From Porticoccus sp. (lineage in GTDB: Bacteria > Pseudomonadota > Gammaproteobacteria > Pseudomonadales > Porticoccaceae): a stretch of 5,996 nucleotides of DNA. Position numbers and translations under genes: made by a program. The notes beneath the pieces are model-generated. The model did not search any database. It was given only the letters and a program-made list of their open reading frames with translations, and was not told where the DNA came from. The stretch lies in contig JALQUJ010000028.1 of the NCBI GenBank assembly GCA_023263825.1, forward strand, positions 1-5,996. Reading direction: 5' to 3'. Each line of letters opens with the position of its first letter. Positions within the stretch are counted from its first letter, which is position 1. Below, piece by piece: positions 1 to 5,996 of this stretch.

Positions 1-2
1 CT

Positions 3-101
3 AAAGGGATAGAGGATTTATTGCAAGAAACGGTTGATCAGCGTTTTGGTGACATGGATTTAGATAAAGAGCCCCTAGATAAAAAGAGCCCAGCCAAGTG
101 A
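3..101 (+). CDS. C-terminal fragment of an unidentified upstream gene
   Basis: An open frame enters from the left edge and runs 32 codons to a TGA at 99-101. The visible tail starts KGIEDLLQETVD and ends DKKSPAK. It is acidic and then lysine-rich, with no motif, membrane segment or cysteine, so no family can be assigned. It is credible as coding because its stop overlaps the tadA start in a GTGA arrangement (98-101), which is typical of translationally coupled genes in an operon. The tail does not resemble the end of GuaA as I know it, although guaA lies near tadA in some pseudomonads. The function is left open. Confidence 0.55.
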   Translation, partial: KGIEDLLQETVDQRFGDMDLDKEPLDKKSPAK

Positions 102-574
102 TAGGCAAGGGTTATACCCCCATAGATATTGATTGGATATCTAAGGCGCTGGTGCTTGCAGAACAAGCAGGTAGGGAAGGTGAAGTGCCCGTTGGCGCTT
201 TACTGGTTAAAGATGGCGCTGTGATTGGTGAGGGCTTTAATTCGCCTATAACCACTTGTGACCCAACTGCCCATGCTGAAATTATGGCGCTGCGCAATGC
301 TGCTGCCAATATGAACAATTATCGATTACCTGATACGACTCTCTACGTCACCATAGAACCATGCACCATGTGTATTGGAGCAATGATACATGCTCGTGTA
401 GCACGTTTAGTTTATGGTGCGAAAGAACCGAGAGCAGGTGCAGTGGAAAGTCAACTAAAATTGCCTGAGTTAACCCACTATAACCATAAGTTGGATGTGG
501 TCGGTGGGGTGTTGGAAAAAGAGTGTAGCGATTTAATCAGTACATTTTTTCGCGATAAACGATCACAAAAGTAA
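98..574 (+). CDS. tadA: tRNA adenosine(34) deaminase TadA
   Basis: This cytoplasmic zinc enzyme deaminates the wobble adenosine of tRNA-Arg(ACG) to inosine, allowing one tRNA to read several arginine codons. The 158-residue product has the usual TadA length and a complete cytidine/deoxycytidylate deaminase fold. The first zinc motif is H59-A60-E61 in DPTAHAEIMAL, where H59 is a ligand and E61 the proton shuttle. The second is P88-C89-T-M-C92, giving the other two zinc ligands. The block EVPVGALLVKDG (29-40) is the conserved start of the core, and N48 matches the substrate-binding asparagine of E. coli TadA. The GTG at 98 is chosen as start because it puts the conserved tryptophan (W13) about as far from the N-terminus as in E. 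coli (W11). It overlaps the upstream stop codon, which suggests coupled translation; only a weak purine-rich stretch (AAAAAGAG) precedes it. Function is known from the family and is secure here because all active-site residues are present. Confidence 0.96.
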   Translation: MIGKGYTPIDIDWISKALVLAEQAGREGEVPVGALLVKDGAVIGEGFNSPITTCDPTAHAEIMALRNAAANMNNYRLPDTTLYVTIEPCTMCIGAMIHARVARLVYGAKEPRAGAVESQLKLPELTHYNHKLDVVGGVLEKECSDLISTFFRDKRSQK

Positions 575-594
575 CATAGTCCTATTGCGCCGGT

Positions 595-626
595 AGAAAG
601 TTACAAAAATAGAAGGTTACAAAGAG
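595..626. repeat. Imperfect 16-base tandem duplication at the tadA/mltF convergence
   Basis: Two adjacent 16-base units (595-610 and 611-626) match at 13 of 16 positions and share the core GTTACAAA (600-607 and 616-623). The second unit contains the TAA stop codon of mltF (617-619 on the minus strand), so the duplication reaches into the end of that gene. The 42 bases between the tadA and mltF stops (575-616) hold nothing else recognisable. I see no GC-rich hairpin followed by a T-tract on either strand, so no intrinsic terminator can be called. Confidence 0.4.
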
Positions 627-2089
627 AGCAGGGCGTTAGGGCTCCAGTCACTGGAGTTGGGTATTTCAGGAGTAGACAGCTGTTCTTGTTGTCGCTGCAG
701 TTCTGAAGAGTGACGTTTTAGTACAGTTTTGTAGCGTAAAATATTATCAACATACTGAACAGGTTCTCTTCCCTTAGCATAGCCGTGGCGAACAGTGCTG
801 TAATATTGTTTCTTTTCCAATAGGGGGAGAAATTCTCTAACATCTTGCCATAAATCTGGATTTTTCCCTGCACGTTCAGTTAGCACTCGGGCATCTTCCA
901 AATGCCCCATTCCCACGTTATAAGCGGCGAGAGCCAATAAGGTTCGATCTGGATCGGTAATGTCCTTGGGGATTCTTGATTTAGTTTTGAGGAAATACTT
1001 AACACCGCCTTCGATACTTTGTCGTGGGTCAACGCGATCGGTAACGCCCATCTCCCTTGCTGTAGGTAGCGTCAGCATCATCAGGCCTCGAACCCCTGTG
1101 GGTGATTTTGCCTTAGGATTCCAATGTGATTCCTGATAGGAAATAGCGGCTAACATATGCCAGTCTATATTGTTTTTCTGCGCTATTTCCTGAAACAAAT
1201 TTTGATATTTTGGTAGGCGAGTTAGTAGCATTTTCTTAAAAAGCTGAGAGCCAGCCTGATTAAATTTATGTGTTTGTTCCAGAGTTTGTTGTTTCAGCTT
1301 TTCAAGTTTCCCACTTGATTCATAATCTGATATAAATTGATTGGCTGCTTGGATCAGTGAATCATCACCATGTAGAGGGAAAGCCCAGCCTACAGCTTCA
1401 GGTTCTGAAAGATTAAATGCTGCCCGCGCTTTTGGGTAAATAGCTCGATCAACAGCATAGGCTGTGGAATCAATAACAGCATATCGAGCTTCTCCAGAAT
1501 GGACTTTGGACATTAGGTCCTGCATTTCTAACTCTTGGGTTTCTTGCCATTCAAGTTTTGGGTGTTCTAGTTTTAATTGGGATAGGCGTTCGCTGTGGGA
1601 ACTGTTAGACATGGCTAACAAGACACCGTCATCTAGGCCCTTAACTAAGCTTTCAATATTTTTTGGGCGTTTGGTGCCATTTCGATAGAGTAGTTTTTGC
1701 TCTACCCAATAATAAGGTTTGCTAAAACGAAAGCTTTTTTCTCTTTTGGGGGTAATCGTTAATCCGGCAGCGCCTATGTGCGCATTTGGCCCACCAATGG
1801 CTAAAAGTACGCTAGTGAGAGAAGGCATACTGGTCACTTCAAGTGATACACCAAGGCTATTTGCAAATTCTTTGGCCAGTAAATATTCGAAGCCATCTTC
1901 ACCTTTGGCATTCTCAAAATAGGTGGTAGAGCCAGGTAATGTTACGACACGGAGAACACCATTATTTTGTACTTCTTCCAAGATTGTAGGGGCTCTACTT
2001 GTGGTTAGTATCAGAGCGAAAAGAAAAAGCAATACGTAGGATATAGCTCGCTTCGTTGCTTTTTTTAAATGAAAGTAAAATTCAACCAT
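617..2089 (-). CDS. mltF: Membrane-bound lytic murein transglycosylase F
   Basis: MltF cleaves the glycan strands of peptidoglycan with formation of 1,6-anhydro-muramyl ends, acting in cell-wall turnover in the periplasm. The 490-residue product has the two-domain layout of the family (E. coli MltF has 518). A basic N-terminus and hydrophobic segment at about 17-30 act as signal or anchor. A periplasmic solute-binding-like domain follows (about 44-268, with GFEYLLAKEFANSLGV and GLTITPKREKSF). The SLT domain spans about 295-435. Catalytic Glu is E320 in SYQESHWNP; GVRGLMMLT (332-340) and ALAAYNVG (386-393) are the other SLT signatures. There is no cysteine or lipobox after the hydrophobic segment, as in E. 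coli MltF but unlike some Pseudomonas homologues, so lipid anchoring is not supported. The ATG at 2087-2089 is chosen because it keeps the whole signal segment; GGATAAAG lies just upstream as a weak ribosome site. It converges on tadA and diverges from purL, an order conserved in E. coli. Confidence 0.95.
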   Translation of the reverse strand: MVEFYFHLKKATKRAISYVLLFLFALILTTSRAPTILEEVQNNGVLRVVTLPGSTTYFENAKGEDGFEYLLAKEFANSLGVSLEVTSMPSLTSVLLAIGGPNAHIGAAGLTITPKREKSFRFSKPYYWVEQKLLYRNGTKRPKNIESLVKGLDDGVLLAMSNSSHSERLSQLKLEHPKLEWQETQELEMQDLMSKVHSGEARYAVIDSTAYAVDRAIYPKARAAFNLSEPEAVGWAFPLHGDDSLIQAANQFISDYESSGKLEKLKQQTLEQTHKFNQAGSQLFKKMLLTRLPKYQNLFQEIAQKNNIDWHMLAAISYQESHWNPKAKSPTGVRGLMMLTLPTAREMGVTDRVDPRQSIEGGVKYFLKTKSRIPKDITDPDRTLLALAAYNVGMGHLEDARVLTERAGKNPDLWQDVREFLPLLEKKQYYSTVRHGYAKGREPVQYVDNILRYKTVLKRHSSELQRQQEQLSTPEIPNSSDWSPNALLSL

Positions 2090-2175
2090 ACTTTATCCGG
2101 TGTATGTATCAGTGCTCTTGTCCCCCAACTTTTATTTTGTGTTAATAGCGTGTGAGCCCAGATTCTTATTGTTAG

Positions 2176-2195
2176 AGTAGGGATAGAGCCCTACT
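2176..2195. repeat. Perfect 7-base inverted repeat with 6-base loop
   Basis: AGTAGGG (2176-2182) and CCCTACT (2189-2195) are exact reverse complements around the loop ATAGAG. Neither strand has a T-tract after the stem, so it does not look like an intrinsic terminator. It sits about 195 bases upstream of purL and 87 bases upstream of mltF, in a position where a dimeric regulator could bind or where the mltF leader RNA could fold. No known operator is recognised, and a 7-base palindrome can arise by chance. Confidence 0.35.
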
Positions 2196-2319
2196 AGATT
2201 AGGCATAGACGCAAAGGGGTTCAATAGTTTTCTGATGAAGGTCGGTTAATGCCGATAAAACATCGTTAGGAGTGTACAAAATTGGTATTTAAAAAAACCG
2301 ATGAAAAACCTGTCAGACA

Positions 2320-2349
2320 ATGACGTTAGAAGGCCAATTCCAGTACAAT
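2320..2349 (+). promoter_or_regulatory. Candidate sigma-70 promoter of purL
   Basis: ATGACG (2320-2325) as -35 (4 of 6 consensus bases) and TACAAT (2344-2349) as -10 (5 of 6) are separated by 18 bases. Transcription would begin near 2356, giving a leader of about 34 bases before the purL ATG at 2390. This is the best-spaced hexamer pair I found on the plus strand of the intergenic region. The leader holds only a weak Shine-Dalgarno candidate (AGAG, about 12 bases before the ATG). The call rests on consensus matching by eye. Confidence 0.4.
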
Positions 2350-2353
2350 GGCC
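2332..2353. promoter_or_regulatory. Inverted repeat overlapping the purL -10, possible operator
   Basis: GGCCA (2332-2336) and TGGCC (2349-2353) form an inverted repeat with a 12-base gap that brackets the candidate -10 hexamer. The right arm lies within a second, self-complementary 10-mer, AATGGCCATT (2347-2356), at the predicted transcription start. The position would suit a repressor blocking polymerase. It does not match the E. coli PurR operator, and the arms are short, so the assignment is tentative. Confidence 0.22.
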
Positions 2354-2389
2354 ATTCTTAAATTCTTGCCTGATTAGAGCTGTTTAACG

Positions 2390-5300
2390 ATGCTGATTTT
2401 TCGCGGTGCTCCGGCGCTTTCTGAGTTTAGAACACAAAAACTTTTTGCCTCATTAAAATCCATAGAGCCAGCTATTTTGGGGGTCTATGCTGAATTTGTG
2501 CATTTTGCTGAGATTGATGGCCAGTTGTCAGATGCGGAAACAGATACACTTAAATCGCTACTGACCTATGGCTCAACACAGGATGGAGTGCTCATACCTG
2601 AGTGCCCCGAGGGCCTACTTAGATTGGTTGTTCCTCGACCCGGAACCATTTCCCCCTGGTCAAGTAAGGCTACCGATATAGCACACAACGCTGGGCTGGA
2701 TTCAATACGTCGACTGGAGCGTGGAATAGCGTTCTATCTTCAGGGAGAGATGATAGAAGCCCATCGTCAAACCGTTGAAGCTCTATTGCATGATCGAATG
2801 GTTGAGACAATTTTTTCTGAACTTTCGGAAGCAGAATCGTTGTTTGTCCACCATGAGCCAACACCGATGGATTCAATCCCTGTCTTGTCTAAAGGTCGTG
2901 AGGCGTTAGTTGAGGCAAATACACGGCTTGGGTTGGCATTGGCGGATGATGAGGTAGATTATTTATTAGACAGCTTTACTGAGCTGAACCGAGATCCCAC
3001 CGATGTTGAGCTGATGATGTTTGCTCAGGCGAACTCTGAACACTGTCGCCACAAGATTTTTAATGCCTCCTGGACCATTGATGATCAAGTGCAGGATACT
3101 TCCTTGTTTGCCATGATCAAAAATACCTATGAAAAGGGCGGAGAGAATGTGCTATCAGCCTATGATGATAATGCATCTGTTATTGCAGGAAATGAAGCAG
3201 GACGCTTTTTCCCCAACCCTGAAAATAAAGTCTATGGCTACAATCAGGAACCTGTACACCTATTGATGAAAGTGGAAACCCATAACCACCCAACGGCTAT
3301 TGCACCTTTTCCTGGCGCAGGTACGGGCTCAGGTGGTGAGATACGTGATGAAGGGGCCGTGGGGCGTGGTTCCAAGCCGAAAGCAGGGCTGACAGGCTTT
3401 ACCGTTTCCAATTTGAATATTCCTGAGCTGCCACAGCCGTGGGAACAAAAATATGGTAAGCCAGATCGTATCGTGACGGCACTGGATATTATGGTTGAAG
3501 CGCCCATCGGTGGGGCCGCATTTAATAATGAATTTGGTCGGCCAAATTTGTGTGGTTATTTTCGCAGTTTTGAACAAGATTTTGATAACGAACGCCGTGG
3601 CTACCATAAGCCCATAATGATTGCCGGTGGTTATGGCAATATCCGTGAAGAACATATTGAGCAGTTTGAATTTGATCCCGGTTGTAAGCTGATTGTATTG
3701 GGTGGCCCAGCCATGTTGATTGGCTTAGGTGGTGGTGCCGCATCCTCAATGGCTTCAGGGTCCAGTGCAGAGGATTTAGATTTTGCCTCAGTACAACGTC
3801 AGAACCCGGAAATAGAACGCCGTTGCCAGGAGGTCATTGATCAATGTTGGCAGCTTGGTAATAAAAATCCCATTGCATTTATCCATGATGTAGGTGCGGG
3901 AGGCTTATCCAATGCCTTTCCAGAATTAGCCAAAGACGGTGGCTGTGGTGCTCATTTTGAGTTGAGGAATATACCCAATGACGAGCCGGGTATGTCTCCG
4001 TTGGCTATTTGGTGTAATGAAGCTCAAGAGCGTTATGTTATGGCGGTTAAACCTGAAGATTTGACCGCATTTGAGGCAATATGCCAGCGCGAACGTTGTC
4101 CTTATGCCGTTGTCGGTGAATCCATTGCAGATAAACACTTGGTCGTTAATGACAAACACTTTGATGCTAAACCCGTAAACATACCCATGTCAGTACTCTT
4201 TGGTAAACCTCCAAAGATGCATCGAGAGGTTAAGTCCAAAACCAGTGAGGTTTCACCTTTTGATTGGTCTGACGTGTTATTAGAAGAAGCGATTCATCGC
4301 GTTTTACACCACCCTGCGGTGGCAAGTAAAAGCTTTTTGATCACCATTGGCGATCGCAGTATTACCGGCACAGTTGCAAGAGACCAAATGGTTGGCCCTT
4401 GGCAAGTACCCGTGGCAGATTGTGCGGTAACAACCACCAGCTACGATGGTTACACTGGTGAAGCAATGGCCATGGGTGAGCGTACGCCTTTGGCATTGCT
4501 TGATGCGCCGGCCTCAGGGCGTATGGCCATTGGTGAAGCCATTACCAATATTGCTGCCACTCGGATTCATCATCTGTCGGACGTTAAGTTATCTGCTAAC
4601 TGGATGTGTGCAGCTGGGCATGAGGGAGAAGATGAAAAACTGTTTCGTACCGTTGAAGCTGTGGGTACAGAATTGTGTCCTCAGCTTGGCATAACGATTC
4701 CCGTTGGTAAGGACTCTATGTCCATGCGAACAGCTTGGGAGAAGGATGGTGAAGAGAAAGCAGTAACATCACCGCTGTCTTTAATTATCTCTGCATTTTC
4801 TCCAGTACCTGATGTAAGAAAAACCTTAACACCTCAATTGCGTCTTGATCGAGGAGATACGGCACTTCTTTATATCGATTTGGGTAATAATCAAAACCGC
4901 CTGGGTGGTTCTATTTTGACTCAGGTTTATAGCCAAATGGGCGATGTAACGCCAAATGTCGATTCTGCTGAAAAGCTAAAGGGCTTCTTTGACATTATCC
5001 AGGCTGCCAATGAGGCGGATGAAATTATTGCCTATCATGATCGTTCTGATGGAGGTCTGTTTACTACCATGGCTGAAATGTCATTTGCCGGAAATGTCGG
5101 CCTGGATATTTGCCTTGATGAACAGCCGGGTGATGCGCTTTCAATACTGTTTAATGAAGAACTCGGTGCGGTGATTCAAATACCAGCAGACCTTGTTGAT
5201 GACTTTATCCAGCGTTTTTCTGCATTGGATATCCCCGCAAGTGTCGTCGCTACACTGAATCAGTCCGACAATATCGATATCTATCAAGATGGTGCACGGC

Positions 5301-5836
5301 TTTACAGTAAAACCTGTGCAGAATTATTAAGAACCTGGAGTGAGACCAGCTACCAGATACAGGCACGAAGAGACAATGAGCAATGTGCACGCCAGGAATT
5401 TGATGGCTTGTTCCTGGATGATCCTGGACTCAGTGCTGGGTTAACTTTTGATATTAATGAAGACGTAGCTGCCCCCTATATTAACAGTGGTGTTAGGCCC
5501 AGCATGGCAATTCTTCGTGAGCAAGGTGTTAATGGCCAGATGGAAATGGCTGCTGCATTTGATCGTGCAGGTTTTAATGCCGTTGATGTCCATATGAGTG
5601 ATATTTTAGCCGGACGAATCACCCTTGATCAGTTTAAAGGCTTAGTTGCCTGTGGTGGTTTTTCATATGGTGATGTTCTTGGAGCAGGAAAAGGTTGGGC
5701 TAAAACTATTTTGTTTAACTCTGGTGCAAAAGAGCAATTCCATGGATGTTGGGTCCGTATGCAATATTATCATAAATACTTTTTGGAAAAGGATTGGGTT
5801 TTTGAAACACCATACCTACTTTTTCTCTTAGTCTAA
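2390..5836 (+). CDS. purL: Phosphoribosylformylglycinamidine synthase, 3'-truncated at a junction
   Basis: PurL converts FGAR, glutamine and ATP to FGAM, the fourth step of de novo purine synthesis, in the cytoplasm. This is the long single-chain form (E. coli about 1295 residues). Visible in order: the N-terminal domain with RPGTISPWSSKATDIAHN near residue 83, opening MLIFRGAPALSEF much like E. coli PurL; a linker domain; the first AIRS-like synthase half with ANSEHCRHKIFNASW and VETHNHPTAIAPFPG (295-309); the second half with PVGKDSMSM (771-779) and HDRSDGG (883-889); and the start of the glutaminase domain with RPSMAILREQGVNG (from 1036) and CGGFSYGDVLGAG (1088-1100). Homology stops after F1117. 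The last 31 residues (from H1118) are antisense of pstB, not PurL. About 180 residues are missing, including the catalytic cysteine motif VCNGCQ and the His/Glu of the triad, so this product could not use glutamine. K1101 stands where GAGEGWAK usually has Glu. The frame is otherwise intact for 1117 codons. The ATG at 2390 fits the family start. Confidence 0.95.
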   Translation: MLIFRGAPALSEFRTQKLFASLKSIEPAILGVYAEFVHFAEIDGQLSDAETDTLKSLLTYGSTQDGVLIPECPEGLLRLVVPRPGTISPWSSKATDIAHNAGLDSIRRLERGIAFYLQGEMIEAHRQTVEALLHDRMVETIFSELSEAESLFVHHEPTPMDSIPVLSKGREALVEANTRLGLALADDEVDYLLDSFTELNRDPTDVELMMFAQANSEHCRHKIFNASWTIDDQVQDTSLFAMIKNTYEKGGENVLSAYDDNASVIAGNEAGRFFPNPENKVYGYNQEPVHLLMKVETHNHPTAIAPFPGAGTGSGGEIRDEGAVGRGSKPKAGLTGFTVSNLNIPELPQPWEQKYGKPDRIVTALDIMVEAPIGGAAFNNEFGRPNLCGYFRSFEQDFDNERRGYHKPIMIAGGYGNIREEHIEQFEFDPGCKLIVLGGPAMLIGLGGGAASSMASGSSAEDLDFASVQRQNPEIERRCQEVIDQCWQLGNKNPIAFIHDVGAGGLSNAFPELAKDGGCGAHFELRNIPNDEPGMSPLAIWCNEAQERYVMAVKPEDLTAFEAICQRERCPYAVVGESIADKHLVVNDKHFDAKPVNIPMSVLFGKPPKMHREVKSKTSEVSPFDWSDVLLEEAIHRVLHHPAVASKSFLITIGDRSITGTVARDQMVGPWQVPVADCAVTTTSYDGYTGEAMAMGERTPLALLDAPASGRMAIGEAITNIAATRIHHLSDVKLSANWMCAAGHEGEDEKLFRTVEAVGTELCPQLGITIPVGKDSMSMRTAWEKDGEEKAVTSPLSLIISAFSPVPDVRKTLTPQLRLDRGDTALLYIDLGNNQNRLGGSILTQVYSQMGDVTPNVDSAEKLKGFFDIIQAANEADEIIAYHDRSDGGLFTTMAEMSFAGNVGLDICLDEQPGDALSILFNEELGAVIQIPADLVDDFIQRFSALDIPASVVATLNQSDNIDIYQDGARLYSKTCAELLRTWSETSYQIQARRDNEQCARQEFDGLFLDDPGLSAGLTFDINEDVAAPYINSGVRPSMAILREQGVNGQMEMAAAFDRAGFNAVDVHMSDILAGRITLDQFKGLVACGGFSYGDVLGAGKGWAKTILFNSGAKEQFHGCWVRMQYYHKYFLEKDWVFETPYLLFLLV

Positions 5837-5996
5837 CAACGTCAATGGACTTATGATTAATATTTTTTCCATCTATTTCAATTGATCCTTTAATTTTACA
5901 TATATCGATAACATCATTCATTCGATTGATGCATCTTATGAAAGTAGACTTTCCACACCCAGACGGACCAATAAGTGCGGTCACTTCCTTTTCGTG
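5715..5996 (-). CDS. pstB: Phosphate ABC transporter ATP-binding protein PstB, fragment
   Basis: PstB is the ATPase of the PstSCAB high-affinity phosphate importer, on the cytoplasmic side of the inner membrane. The frame enters from the right edge without its start and gives 86 genuine PstB residues (5996-5739). Counting from the edge (H1), Walker A is G10-P-S-G-C-G-K16-S-T18, followed by FIRCINRMND, a helix typical of PstB. The Q-loop lies in VGMVFQKPNPFPKSIYDN (Q65), whose FQKPxPFP is specific to phosphate importers. Homology ends at YGPNIHG (80-86). The next seven codons to the TAA at 5715-5717 are antisense of purL. The ABC signature, Walker B and H-loop are therefore absent, so the fragment could not hydrolyse ATP. 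A GTG at 5984 is internal, since coding similarity continues upstream of it. The low GC and AT-rich codons differ from the other genes and suggest another genome as source; the source lineage cannot be named. Confidence 0.9.
   Translation of the reverse strand, partial: HEKEVTALIGPSGCGKSTFIRCINRMNDVIDICKIKGSIEIDGKNINHKSIDVVRLREKVGMVFQKPNPFPKSIYDNIAYGPNIHGIALLHQS
5736..5744. other. Chimeric junction between purL and pstB
   Basis: On the plus strand PurL homology runs through the TTC codon for F1117 (5738-5740). On the minus strand PstB homology runs through CAT-GGA for H-G of NIHG (5744-5739). The two homologies meet or overlap by a few bases here. Everything left is purL at about 46% GC (5461-5640) and everything right is about 28% GC (5761-5940). 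Neither gene resumes on the other side, and no insertion-sequence end, target duplication, tRNA or integrase is seen. The exact base cannot be fixed because the shared bases are ambiguous. Confidence 0.8.

Larger units (their letters stand above)
2090..2389. other. Divergent intergenic region between mltF and purL
   Basis: These 300 bases separate the starts of two divergent genes and must hold promoters for both. I see no credible small gene: the short ATG frames end within a few codons. Recognisable elements are a 7-base-arm hairpin (2176-2195), a candidate purL promoter (2320-2349) and a GGCCA/TGGCC inverted repeat over its -10 (2332-2353). For mltF the minus strand offers only weak matches, such as TTGGGG near 2125 without a well-spaced -10, so no promoter is called. 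No riboswitch or tRNA is recognised. Confidence 0.7.

Noticed and set aside
575..616. Possible bidirectional terminator between tadA and mltF
   Set aside because: No stable GC-rich stem with a following T-tract is present on either strand.
1464..1922. Two plus-strand open frames (1464-1688 and 1719-1922) opposite mltF
   Set aside because: Both are antisense to the conserved solute-binding domain of MltF and show no family features.
617..2089. MltF as a transport-type solute-binding protein or a lipoprotein
   Set aside because: The SLT catalytic glutamate and signature motifs after the binding domain identify MltF, and no cysteine follows the hydrophobic N-terminal segment.
2207..2223. ACGCAAA followed by GGGGTTC, resembling an E. 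coli PurR box upstream of purL
   Set aside because: Only the left half-site matches; the right half lacks the symmetrical GTTTGC core, and the site lies over 100 bases upstream of the best promoter candidate. PurR is also not universal in Gammaproteobacteria.
3329..3655. 108-codon minus-strand open frame inside purL
   Set aside because: It lies wholly inside strongly conserved PurL sequence, its product shows no recognisable domain, and its existence follows from the codon bias of the sense strand.
4446..4694. 82-codon plus-strand open frame inside purL in another frame
   Set aside because: It overlaps conserved PurL codons completely and encodes no recognisable domain; it is a shadow frame.
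5715..5996. pstB inserted into purL by a mobile element or as a deliberate gene fusion
   Set aside because: The genes are in opposite orientation, each truncated within a conserved domain, and no inverted terminal repeat, target duplication or recombinase is visible.

Overview
The window shows a gammaproteobacterial housekeeping neighbourhood that breaks abruptly near its right end. From left to right it holds the last 32 codons of an unidentified upstream gene, tadA (tRNA adenosine-34 deaminase, +), mltF (lytic murein transglycosylase F, -), a 300-base divergent intergenic region, and purL (FGAM synthase, +). The purL frame is open for 1148 codons but leaves PurL homology after about residue 1117. 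In the last ~255 bases the minus strand instead encodes the N-terminal part of PstB, the ATPase of the phosphate ABC transporter.

The gene order tadA>, <mltF, purL> matches the E. coli order (yfhC, yfhD, purL) and close relatives. With PurL of the long, single-chain type and a coding GC content near 46%, this points to a gammaproteobacterium of moderate GC. The genus cannot be fixed from the sequence. The three genes share no pathway: TadA makes inosine in the tRNA-Arg wobble position, MltF cleaves peptidoglycan in the periplasm, and PurL carries out the fourth step of de novo purine synthesis. They are neighbours by conserved synteny, not as an operon. tadA and mltF converge with a 42-base gap. 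mltF and purL diverge and must have separate promoters, and a candidate for purL is visible. tadA overlaps the upstream gene by four bases (GTGA), so those two are probably co-transcribed.

The most notable observation is the discontinuity at about 5736-5744. PurL loses roughly its last 180 residues, including the catalytic cysteine of the glutaminase domain, and an AT-rich (about 28% GC) pstB fragment begins in the opposite orientation with its own 3' part missing. Both genes are cut in the middle of conserved sequence, with a clear composition change and no mobile-element signature. A chimeric read, amplification product or misassembly joining two genomes explains this better than a biological rearrangement. 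I found no evidence of a new biological system, CRISPR array, mobile element or RNA gene.
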